From positions 19,578 through 83,577 of the forward strand of contig JAKAWR010000003.1 in NCBI GenBank assembly GCA_021816935.1: a stretch of 64,000 bases of DNA, written 5' to 3'. Below the pieces are notes generated by a model that saw only the letters and a list, made by a program, of their open reading frames with translations, was not told where the DNA came from and made no database searches. The position numbers and the translations under genes are program-made. This DNA comes from Actinomycetes bacterium (GTDB lineage Bacteria > Actinomycetota > Acidimicrobiia > Acidimicrobiales > JAMCPL01). Below, in pieces: positions 56,645 to 64,000 of this stretch. How positions within the stretch are numbered: the stretch's first letter is position 1; every line of letters begins with the position of its first letter.

Positions 56645-56675
56645 TGACACAGCCTACCAATACAGTGGCTCAGGG

Positions 56676-57602
56676 CTACCCGGAACCGCGGGCCTGCGCC
56701 TCGATTGAGCTGATGAAGCAGGGGTCGTCCACCCCTTCGGCGCACCGTTCACTCTCCAGCTCGAGGGTTACATGCGCCACCGAGTAATCGGAATGCAGCA
56801 GGCGCTTCAGGTCGGCCACGGTTCTCTGAGCACTGTCGAGGGACGGGCTGCCCGAGACAACGACGTGGGCAGACAGCGCGTGAAGCTCGCTCGAGAGGCT
56901 CCACACGTGCAGATCGTGAACTTCTTCAACCCCTTCGACGCGTTCCATGGTATCGAGCATCGCACGAACATCCATGCCGGCGGGGGTCGACTCGAGCAGA
57001 ACATGTACGCTGTGCCTCGAAAGGCCCCATGCCTGCTGGATAATGAAGCCCGCGACCAGGAGCGGGGCAAGCGCGTCGACAACGTACAGGGACGGCCTGG
57101 CTGACACGATTATCCCGGCAACGACTACAGCCAACGAGGCCACCATGTCGGTCGCCTGAAAATAGAAAATAGCCCGCATGTTAAGGTCCGGCTCGCCCTC
57201 CCTGAGGATCAGTGCCGACATGCCGTTCAGTACCACTGATGCTCCCGCGGCGGCGATGATGACAGGACCGTCGACCTTCACGGGATGAATCAGGCGCACG
57301 ACACTCACGGCAATGATCGCCGCGCTCACCCCTGCAATTGCGGCGGTGTTCGCCAGTGCCACCAGTATCGTTGCACGGTAGTTGCCGTAGGAGCGTTTAT
57401 CGCTCCGCGATCTTGCCGTAAGGACTATGGCAAAACTCGCGAGGCCGATCCCGATCGCATCTACCAGATTGTGTCCAGCGTCCGCGACAAGCGCTGCGGA
57501 ATGAGCTACGACGCTTGCCACCGCTTCGCCCGCCACGAGCGCCAACTGTAGGAGCAGAGCGACGCCAAGGCGGCGGCGCCTGCTGAGATTGGTACGGGTC
57601 AT
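56676..57602 (-). CDS. Cation diffusion facilitator (CzcD-type) metal exporter
   Basis: 308 residues, six membrane spans. The first transport-site motif is DAGHNLVDA in TM2. In TM5, the usual HxxxD reads FQATD, with Phe in place of His. A His-containing C-terminal cytoplasmic domain (VEEVHDLHVWSL, ALSAHVVV, HVTLELE) is typical for CDF dimers. The ATG at 57602 is used (AGAAG upstream); the frame is open further. Exports divalent cations by proton antiport; metal uncertain because of the TM5 change. Confidence 0.85.
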   Translation of the reverse strand: MTRTNLSRRRRLGVALLLQLALVAGEAVASVVAHSAALVADAGHNLVDAIGIGLASFAIVLTARSRSDKRSYGNYRATILVALANTAAIAGVSAAIIAVSVVRLIHPVKVDGPVIIAAAGASVVLNGMSALILREGEPDLNMRAIFYFQATDMVASLAVVVAGIIVSARPSLYVVDALAPLLVAGFIIQQAWGLSRHSVHVLLESTPAGMDVRAMLDTMERVEGVEEVHDLHVWSLSSELHALSAHVVVSGSPSLDSAQRTVADLKRLLHSDYSVAHVTLELESERCAEGVDDPCFISSIEAQARGSG

Positions 57603-57669
57603 GCTGACTTCTTTTCGCCCCGGCTGGGCCGGCGCCACCCGTAGCGGCACCGGCACCGAGTAGCCGCGC

Positions 57670-59568
57670 TCATCCCCGGGGACCGAACCACGACGGTTCA
57701 GCAGCGCCGTCCCGATAGCACGAGCGAAGGTGGTCGATCCAGGCGACGCTCTCGTCCAAGCCCCCGGGACGGTTGCGCCTCAGCCAGACCTCCCTGTAGT
57801 GGTCGGTAAGCTCGCCGGCTTCCCTGTCGAGATCCCGGCGCCGGTTCCCCTGAACGCTGCCTATGCTCCCATCCCCCTCGAGTCGCGCCACGGCGTCATG
57901 AACCGACAACGCCAGCCAGGCTCTCGTGATCTCGATCTCTTCCCGGATAACGGCGCCATCCGGAGCGCGGACAGCTCCTGCACGGACGACTCCCGAAACG
58001 GCGTCATCGCAGGCCTCCTCGACCCGACCCAGGTCATCGACGCTAAGGTTGGTCGTAAGGCCGGTACCTACGGGGAGCTGGGGTAGCAACAGGTTCAACG
58101 CCAGCGCGGACATGTTCGGAGGGCGCGGTGCCACCATGGCGGCAGCTTGCCCAAGCGTCGTGAGCGCTCCTGCGTAAGCCCCCGCCCGGCTGTTGGCCCC
58201 ACTAACCTCAGCATCTTTCCCGACACCACCGCCCGCGGCCCCGGCCCCGGCACCTCCGGCCGGCTCGCCGCTCAGGGCCTCCTGGAATAGATGCAGAGAG
58301 AGCAACTCCGAGATGGCACCCGGATCGCACCTGCCGGCCGCCCCCGGATTCCACGAGCAGGCGGCCGCCGCGGCCACACCGGGAAATATCGTTGCAAGGG
58401 CCTGATGATGCCCCATGTCCCCCCAGTCGGTCATCAGCATACCCACCGACCCTGCTTCACGACCGGCGATGGCAGCTTCCCTGACGTTCCGGAGGGCATT
58501 ATCCACTCGACCGGCGAACGAGATCCAGCTCGACGTCCCCGGTGATACGACACTGGCAATCTCTCGTTCGGCGAGACGTGCCAGCACCTGGGGCCAGGCG
58601 TGCCCCGCCTCGTATCCCCACTCGCAGACGGTCACACCGGCGAGCATCGTATCGAGAAGCGCGGGATGGGAGTCGAGGTAGTCGCCCCATACCATCGCGC
58701 TGCGATCCCGCACGCCGTCAAGGGCCAGCAGTCTCTCCAGCCAGGCAGTCCATTCCCCTGCCCGATCAGGCGAAAGCTCGAACGGCTCGTCCATGCCGAG
58801 ATGGACGTACGGACTGGTAAAGTTCGGTAGCAGCTGCCCGAGAAGGCTGGCCACGAGCGAGAACGAACCCTCCTTGGCGGGATCAAGCGTCATCGGCTGC
58901 CTGAAGATCCCGAGCAGCCAGTAGAAGCCCTCCGGTGAGATGGCGAGCGATCTGTAGGGCTCGTGAGCGAGCCAGCGCTCCATGTGCCCCAGCGTGTTCT
59001 GGTGCGGAACGAGGTCAAGCCCCGCCGCCCGGCACAGCTGCTCCAGGTCCGCAATGTCCTCGGCCGTATATGGGTCGGCCTCTTCCCAGACGGCCTCGTG
59101 TCCCCTGTAGGCAAAGGTATGCTCCATGTACAGGTGAAGCTGGTTGAACTTCCACTCGCCGAGAAGGGCGATCATCCGCTCGAGCGTGCCGAGCGTCGGG
59201 ACGCGGCACCTCGACACGTCGAGCATCATCCCCCTTATCCGGAACTCGGGCCAGTCGGTGATCGTGCAAGCAGGCACCATCGGGGGAGACGCCGATCCGG
59301 ACAACGGCATTCCGGCAGGTCCGAACCCAGCAGGCAGGGCACCCAATCCCGCAAGGCGCTCCAGCTGGGCGAGGGTGGAGGTCGCATGGCGCAGGCCTTG
59401 GCGGTCTGCGCCTCGGATACGCACCCCATCTGCCCCGGCGGCGAGCCGGTATCCTTCCGGCGGAAGCGAATGGTCGATCTCCTCGCTCACCACCTCCGCA
59501 GGTACAAGCCTCCGCGACGGATCGATCGACACCTCGCGTGGCTGTGGCAGGAGAAGCAGGCCATCCAT
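57670..59568 (-). CDS. GH20-type beta-N-acetylhexosaminidase-like protein
   Basis: 632 residues, start MDGLLLLPQPREVSI. An N-terminal non-catalytic alpha/beta domain (GYRLAAGADGVRIRGADRQG, TSTLAQL) precedes a TIM barrel with IRGMMLDVSRCRVPTL, FNQLHLYMEHTF and the catalytic Asp-Glu pair in HLGMDEPFEL, typical of GH20. No signal peptide from this start, so the enzyme would be cytosolic. It probably cleaves terminal GlcNAc/GalNAc from small glycosides or recycled cell-wall sugars (inference). The frame is open to 59715 but the extra residues are not conserved-looking. Gly/Ala-rich insert near 480-500. Confidence 0.82.
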   Translation of the reverse strand: MDGLLLLPQPREVSIDPSRRLVPAEVVSEEIDHSLPPEGYRLAAGADGVRIRGADRQGLRHATSTLAQLERLAGLGALPAGFGPAGMPLSGSASPPMVPACTITDWPEFRIRGMMLDVSRCRVPTLGTLERMIALLGEWKFNQLHLYMEHTFAYRGHEAVWEEADPYTAEDIADLEQLCRAAGLDLVPHQNTLGHMERWLAHEPYRSLAISPEGFYWLLGIFRQPMTLDPAKEGSFSLVASLLGQLLPNFTSPYVHLGMDEPFELSPDRAGEWTAWLERLLALDGVRDRSAMVWGDYLDSHPALLDTMLAGVTVCEWGYEAGHAWPQVLARLAEREIASVVSPGTSSWISFAGRVDNALRNVREAAIAGREAGSVGMLMTDWGDMGHHQALATIFPGVAAAAACSWNPGAAGRCDPGAISELLSLHLFQEALSGEPAGGAGAGAAGGGVGKDAEVSGANSRAGAYAGALTTLGQAAAMVAPRPPNMSALALNLLLPQLPVGTGLTTNLSVDDLGRVEEACDDAVSGVVRAGAVRAPDGAVIREEIEITRAWLALSVHDAVARLEGDGSIGSVQGNRRRDLDREAGELTDHYREVWLRRNRPGGLDESVAWIDHLRSCYRDGAAEPSWFGPRG

Positions 59569-59721
59569 CCGGCCAAGCCTACCGCGGGCGCAGCAACCCG
59601 GCCCCGCTGGACCGCCGTAGCTAACAGTCGGTAACATGGGCGGAACCGCAAGCCGGAACACGCGCCGGCGTGCTTCGCAGAAACATTGATCAAGGGGCAT
59701 GAGCACAAGGGGCATGAGCAG

Positions 59722-62685
59722 ATGACACGAGCAGATGGGAGCCCGGCGAAACCGTCCCGGCGGCGCAGCGGCGAGAAGGCCCTCTCGCTGCTGGCAGCGC
59801 TGGTGGTACTCGCAGGCCTTTCAGCCTGTGCCACACACGGCACGACCAAGCCCCGAACAACATCGGCCCCTCCGCCGCGAGTCCATAGCCATCCGCCGGC
59901 ACCCGTCGTGCCGATCCCAATCTCGGGATCGGGCGGGAGTCAGACTCAGACAACAGCCGGCACGATCCCACCGCTGCCTAGCGCGCCATCCCTTCTCATC
60001 CCAGTTGCCGGCAGTCAAGGGTCGTCCGGTGCCCCGCCTGCTCCTGCACCCGAACAGGCGGGGCCACCCGCTCCCACTCCCGCTCCCCCACCCCCGCCTG
60101 TGCCCCCCGGCCCGCCGGCACCTAGCGTCACGGGACCGGCGCCGTTCAGCGGCCACGGGTCGATAGGTGAGGCGTGGGCGGTTGGCGTGAAGCCCAACGC
60201 CAAGGTTCTCATCGTCAATGCATACGGCCGGATCGCGGAGACCGGGCAGGCAGACCCCCAGGGAGGGGTGGTGATCCGGGACATCCAGCCCGGGAGCGGC
60301 TATACGTTCAGCGAGGTTCTCGGCGGTGGGGTCCTGGGGACCAAGCCGTTCGCTGTTCTCTCCACCAGCGATACCCCTCCGGAGAGCTTCTACTCCTCCC
60401 AGCACATGCACCAGGGGCTCAATTACATAACCATGCGCGACGGGGTACAGCTTGCCGCCACGGTACGCCCGCCCGAGGGCAAGACCCTTGCCGACGGCCC
60501 TTTCCCCACGGTCATCGAGTACTCGGGCTACTCGATAGCTGCGCCCGGCAACCTGCTCCAACAACTCATCGATGAGTTCGTCACTCATACAACGGACACA
60601 AGCAGCCTGCCCGTTCCGGACAGCGCGACAGCAGTCGGATCCATCCTGGCCCCGTTGCTCGGCTTTGCCACGGTAAGCCTTCAGATGCGCGGCACCGGCT
60701 GCTCCGGCGGAGCTTTTGACTTGTTCGGGCTCCCGAGCATCTACGACGGCTACGACGCTGTGCAGATCGTCGCATCCCAGCCCTGGGTCAAGGGGCACAA
60801 GGTGGGTCTCGTCGGGATCTCCTTCTCAGGATTCTCACAGCTGTACGTGGCCGGAACCCGGCCGCCGGGACTTGCCGCCATCGCTCCGCTGAGCGTCACG
60901 AACGACCTCTATGCCACGGGCTTCCCCGGAGGCATGCTGAACAACGGGTTCGCCGCCCGCTGGCTGGCGAGCCGTGTCCACGACGCACAGGCCGCCCCCA
61001 ACGGGCAGCCTTGGGCCAACACGATGATCCAGCTCGGGGACAAGCAGTGCCTGGCCAACCAGGACCTGCACGGCGAGGCTATGAGCATCACGACCCTCAT
61101 GCGCTCGGGCGGCTTGAGGACGCCAGCCCTTTTCGACGAGCGAGCACCGTCGTACTGGGCAACCAAGATCGACGTGCCCACCTTCATGGCCGGAGCGTTC
61201 CAGGACGAGGAGACGGGCGGTCAGTGGACCTCGATGGTCGGGAGCATGTCGCAGGATCGCCACCTATTCGTCACGATGACCAACGGTACCCATGTCGACT
61301 CCCTCAACTCGGCGATCATCCCCCGCTGGATCGAGTTCCTCGACATCTTCGTCGGCGACCAGCTGCCAACGTCAGCCCAGGGCTCTCTCATCAATACCTT
61401 CAGTCCCGAGCTGTATCAATACCTAACCGGTGGAGCGGCCATCGGGACGATACCGTCGCTACTCTACGAGAACGAGCCGAGCGTCGCGGCGGCGCGCCAG
61501 GCCTTCGAGAAGGGCAACGCAAGGGTGACCGTGCTCTTCGACAACGGCGGGGGGAACCCGCCCGGGCAGATGGCGCCTGAATGGCAAGCGACCTACTCGA
61601 CCTGGCCGCCCGAGAGCGCCGTTCCGACCACTTACTACCTCGGCGATTCGGGAGCCTTGTCGACGTCCGCGCCCGCGTCCGGCTCGGTATCGTTCAAACC
61701 CAACCCTTCCGCGCGGCCCGCTTTCGACTTGCCGAGCGGCGCCAACGTGTGGGCGGCCCTGCCTCCCTACGATTGGGCACCGATCACAGGCACTGCGGGA
61801 GTCGGCTTCATCTCCGGCCCGCTTACTGAGAATGTCGCCGTTGTCGGCCCTTCCAGCCTCAACCTCTGGGTCAAGTCCACCGCTGCAGATACCGACCTGC
61901 AGGCGACGATATCCGAGGTGAGACCGGACGGAGAAGAGATGTTCATGAACACGGGAGCGCTCCGCGCCAGCGATCGCCATCTGGATGCAGCGGCTTCGAC
62001 CGCGCTCTCTCCGGTCCCGACCTATCTCGCCACCGACGCAAGCCCACTTCCACCGGGCCAGTACGTAGAGGTCAGGATCCCTATCATGGCCTTCGCCTAC
62101 GTTTTCCGGAAAGGATCGAGGATAAGAATCACGATAAGCGCTCCCGGCGGCGACAGACCTGAGTGGGGTTTTGACACGTACCAGACCGGTGGCAAGGTGA
62201 CCGACACCATCGAGCTCGGCGGGCCGCACCCTTCGGAGCTCGTGCTGCCCGTCGTTCCCGGGCTGACCCCCCCCGATCCCCAGCCCGCCTGCCCATCGCT
62301 GAGGGGCCAACCATGCCGCAAGTACGTTCCCGCCGCGAACGAAGTTCCGCCGGGGGCCGGCGAAGCCGGGGGGACCGGAGTGACTGGCGAAGCCGGGGTG
62401 GTGCCCGCCGCCGGAGTCAGTCGCCGGCGCGTGCGGGACCGCTCGGATCGCTTACTGGCTCCTGTCCGGCCATCACCGCTGCCACACTCGCTTCGTCCAC
62501 ATAACGGTCGGGCTCCACTCCGGGTGCAAACGGCTGCGTCCCGGTCCTCCCGCCCGTATGTCCGTTACTCTCTTCGCTGTCGACCATCTCGTCCATCCCG
62601 ATCGGCCCTTTCGATCGGCCCTCCAGGAACTGCTGGACCACAGGGTCCGAACTCGACACCATCTCCTCTTTGGCGGCGAACTTGA
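59722..62685 (+). CDS. CocE/NonD-family hydrolase lipoprotein with long antisense-overlapping tail
   Basis: 987 residues. Lipobox LAGLSACAT (Cys36), a Pro-rich linker to ~150, then an alpha/beta-hydrolase of the X-Pro dipeptidyl-peptidase/CocE class: MRDGVQLAATVRPP, LQMRGTGCSGGAFD, the nucleophile elbow VGISFSGFS (~366), NGTHVDS (~522) and a C-terminal jelly-roll (YVEVRIPIMAFAYVFRKGS). Cleaves esters or peptides outside the cell. After about residue 895 the sequence becomes Arg/Ser/Pro-rich and lies antisense to the ABC ATPase gene for 269 bp, so the true end may be nearer 62410. ATG at 59722 with AAGGGG upstream. Confidence 0.82.
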   Translation: MTRADGSPAKPSRRRSGEKALSLLAALVVLAGLSACATHGTTKPRTTSAPPPRVHSHPPAPVVPIPISGSGGSQTQTTAGTIPPLPSAPSLLIPVAGSQGSSGAPPAPAPEQAGPPAPTPAPPPPPVPPGPPAPSVTGPAPFSGHGSIGEAWAVGVKPNAKVLIVNAYGRIAETGQADPQGGVVIRDIQPGSGYTFSEVLGGGVLGTKPFAVLSTSDTPPESFYSSQHMHQGLNYITMRDGVQLAATVRPPEGKTLADGPFPTVIEYSGYSIAAPGNLLQQLIDEFVTHTTDTSSLPVPDSATAVGSILAPLLGFATVSLQMRGTGCSGGAFDLFGLPSIYDGYDAVQIVASQPWVKGHKVGLVGISFSGFSQLYVAGTRPPGLAAIAPLSVTNDLYATGFPGGMLNNGFAARWLASRVHDAQAAPNGQPWANTMIQLGDKQCLANQDLHGEAMSITTLMRSGGLRTPALFDERAPSYWATKIDVPTFMAGAFQDEETGGQWTSMVGSMSQDRHLFVTMTNGTHVDSLNSAIIPRWIEFLDIFVGDQLPTSAQGSLINTFSPELYQYLTGGAAIGTIPSLLYENEPSVAAARQAFEKGNARVTVLFDNGGGNPPGQMAPEWQATYSTWPPESAVPTTYYLGDSGALSTSAPASGSVSFKPNPSARPAFDLPSGANVWAALPPYDWAPITGTAGVGFISGPLTENVAVVGPSSLNLWVKSTAADTDLQATISEVRPDGEEMFMNTGALRASDRHLDAAASTALSPVPTYLATDASPLPPGQYVEVRIPIMAFAYVFRKGSRIRITISAPGGDRPEWGFDTYQTGGKVTDTIELGGPHPSELVLPVVPGLTPPDPQPACPSLRGQPCRKYVPAANEVPPGAGEAGGTGVTGEAGVVPAAGVSRRRVRDRSDRLLAPVRPSPLPHSLRPHNGRAPLRVQTAASRSSRPYVRYSLRCRPSRPSRSALSIGPPGTAGPQGPNSTPSPLWRRT

Positions 62686-63439
62686 CAAGATGACTCCTGA
62701 ACAGCAGCCCGATGTAGTCGGCGACCCGCAGGGTCGATGAGATGTTGTGGGTAATGATGACAAACGTTGAATCCGTCCGCTGCTGCGTAGCCAGAACCAG
62801 GTCGTCCAGGTAGGCCACCCTGACGGGATCGAGGCCTGAGTCCGGTTCGTCGAACAGGATTATCCGTGGATCCATAACGAGGGCCCGTGCCAGGCCGGCC
62901 CGTTTCCGCATCCCGCCGGAGATCTCCCCGGGAAGTTTCGCCAGATGGCTGAGGAGCCCGACCATCTCGGCCTTCTCGTAGACGATGCTCTTTATCTCCC
63001 GTTCTGCTTTGGAGGTGTGGTGGCGGAGGGGAAAGGCGATGTTGTCGAACAGGTTCATCGACCCGAAGAGAGCCCCGTCCTGGAAGAGCACCCCGAGCTT
63101 TCGCCGGACATTGTAGAGATCCCTCTCTCGCATGCCCACGATCGAATCGCCGTCCACGACGATGTCGCCCTTGTCGGGCTTGAGTAATCCGATGATCGTC
63201 TTCAGCAGTACCGACTTGCCCGTGCCGGACGGTCCGAGGATCGCGGTGATACATCCCTTGGGCACATCGAAGCCGATGTCCTCGAGCACCTTGTGGCTAC
63301 CGAACGACTTCGCAACGTGCGACAGGGTGATCATAGGGTCGAGCGTTGCAGTGCGCCCTGCCCCCTGGTCCACCTCCTCCACGGCCAGCGCATCAGCCTC
63401 ACGCTCCCCTTCCTCATGCCTGCGTGCCAGACGTCTCAT
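62417..63439 (-). CDS. ABC transporter ATP-binding protein, MlaF/Mkl-type
   Basis: 340 residues. Walker A GPSGTGKS (~69-76), signature ISGGMRKRAGLARAL, Walker B IILFDEPDSGLDP and the H-loop ITHN identify an ABC ATPase. The GMRKR signature and the C-terminal HLVKFAAKEEM/QQFLEGR pattern are those of Mla-type phospholipid or Mce-substrate importers. GGAGGTGA five bases before the ATG at 63439 fixes the start and gives a 35-residue N-terminal extension. An ATG at 63334 would match usual family length. No permease or Mce gene is visible in the window. Confidence 0.9.
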   Translation of the reverse strand: MRRLARRHEEGEREADALAVEEVDQGAGRTATLDPMITLSHVAKSFGSHKVLEDIGFDVPKGCITAILGPSGTGKSVLLKTIIGLLKPDKGDIVVDGDSIVGMRERDLYNVRRKLGVLFQDGALFGSMNLFDNIAFPLRHHTSKAEREIKSIVYEKAEMVGLLSHLAKLPGEISGGMRKRAGLARALVMDPRIILFDEPDSGLDPVRVAYLDDLVLATQQRTDSTFVIITHNISSTLRVADYIGLLFRSHLVKFAAKEEMVSSSDPVVQQFLEGRSKGPIGMDEMVDSEESNGHTGGRTGTQPFAPGVEPDRYVDEASVAAVMAGQEPVSDPSGPARAGD

Positions 63440-63444
63440 TTCAA

Positions 63445-63452
63445 TCACCTCC
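63445..63452 (-). promoter_or_regulatory. Ribosome-binding site that fixes the MlaF-type start
   Basis: GGAGGTGA on the minus strand, five bases upstream of the ATG at 63439. It is the best Shine-Dalgarno in this region and supports the long N-terminus. Confidence 0.75.
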
Positions 63453-63581
63453 GCACCCCGAGCAGGTGCCTGGGCAGCAGCGGTCAGACTGCGAGGAGTG
63501 TCTACCCGACTTACGCTGCCCAGGCATGCTCATTACCTATGCCTTCTTTCTCCGTCTATTTCCCGGATAGCGAACCAGACC

Positions 63582-64000
63582 TCAGGGAAGTGACGGCGCC
63601 GAGGGAGCCGTGTAGCAGAACTTGCCGCCGCTGGTCCCTACGGACAAGGTCATGCTGCCACCGCCGCCCGAGGCTGACAGGGTGTCACTGGCGGAATCGC
63701 CGCTAGGGGGCGAGGGCAAACCGGCCGGCGGGGTGAAGGTCTGGCAGCCGCTCGTCGGGAAGGGAGACCCGCCGGACCCGCCTCCGCCGCCACTGCCGGA
63801 AGACGGCTCCTTGTAGCAGAACTTGCCGCCGCTGGAGCCGCCCGACGCCGATATACTGCCGCCACCGCCCGAGGCCGACACGCTACCGGAGCCCCCACCA
63901 CCCGGAAGTGAGGGTGAGCCTGCCGGCGGGGTGAAGGTCTGGCAGCCACTGGAGGGAGGCGGTCCCGACGGAGGCGAGGGAAGCCCCGACGGGGGAGAGG
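63582..64000 (-). CDS. C-terminal part of a Gly/Ser-rich protein with Cys-containing repeats
   Basis: The open frame enters from the right edge and stops at 63582; 139 residues visible. Two imperfect repeats each contain SGCQTFTPPAG, a Pro/Gly/Ser stretch, SASGGGGS and SGGKFCY, giving two Cys per unit. The rest is Gly/Ser/Pro linker. No membrane segment is visible. Extracellular location and disulfide pairing of Cys within each unit are inference. Start and N-terminus lie outside the window. Codon use is biased to GGC/GGT as expected for this GC. Confidence 0.6.
   Translation of the reverse strand, partial: SPPSGLPSPPSGPPPSSGCQTFTPPAGSPSLPGGGGSGSVSASGGGGSISASGGSSGGKFCYKEPSSGSGGGGGSGGSPFPTSGCQTFTPPAGLPSPPSGDSASDTLSASGGGGSMTLSVGTSGGKFCYTAPSAPSLP

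Overview
The window is high-GC chromosomal DNA of an actinobacterium. Several features point there: an fhaA-fhaB-pstP-pbpA-pknB morphogenesis cluster next to crgA, trpG, gyrA/gyrB, tRNA-Ile and tRNA-Leu; DUF2510 proteins; a zinc-type S14; and frequent GTG/TTG starts. The relative gene order and orientations from gyrB to tRNA-Leu match my memory of the Mycobacterium tuberculosis origin region, but without dnaA, dnaN, recF, rodA or a second kinase. A deep-branching class such as Acidimicrobiia is a reasonable guess, but this is inference.

Layout. Positions 1-20087 (minus strand) hold the translation super-cluster, transcribed rpsL-rpsG-fusA-tuf-rpsJ, then a CPBP-protease gene that interrupts the S10 operon, then rplC-D-W-B, rpsS, rplV, rpsC, rplP, rpmC, rpsQ, rplN-X-E, rpsN, rpsH, rplF-R, rpsE, rpmD, rplO, secY, adk and map (cut by the left edge). 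L29, S3 and L22 carry very long acidic C-terminal tails, and L4 a shorter one. From 20.3 to 25.5 kb lie a DUF2510 membrane protein, a BadH-like SDR, superoxide dismutase, a PaaI-like thioesterase and a thiolase, the last two divergent around a palindromic operator. Two near-identical tRNA-Leu genes (anticodons AAG and CAG) follow.

From 26.4 to 42.1 kb is the cell-growth and origin-associated block: FHA proteins, PP2C phosphatase, class B PBP, PASTA kinase, trpG/pabA, crgA, a RodZ-like protein, a second DUF2510 protein, tRNA-Ile, gyrA and gyrB. From 42.6 to 49.5 kb are icd, a zinc-ribbon membrane protein and a one-carbon/purine run (purN-purH-folD-metF) whose enzymes share tetrahydrofolate intermediates. 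From 49.7 kb to the right edge lie SCP2 and quinone-oxidoreductase genes, a surface-anchored GH15-like enzyme, a cupredoxin lipoprotein, a flavin-type split-barrel protein, a CDF transporter, a GH20 hexosaminidase-like enzyme, a CocE/NonD hydrolase lipoprotein, an Mla-type ABC ATPase and the C-terminus of a Gly/Ser-rich protein with Cys-containing repeats.

The most unusual structure is a dispersed repeat family found at ten or so intergenic loci. Full copies are 104-275 bp with ~18-20 bp terminal inverted repeats (GAGCCTCAGCGGATAGGGA) and no coding capacity. Copies abut stop codons, tRNA ends and promoters, and one sits inside the gyrB-gyrA operon. It looks like a MITE or REP-like element that may work as a mobile 3'-end signal.
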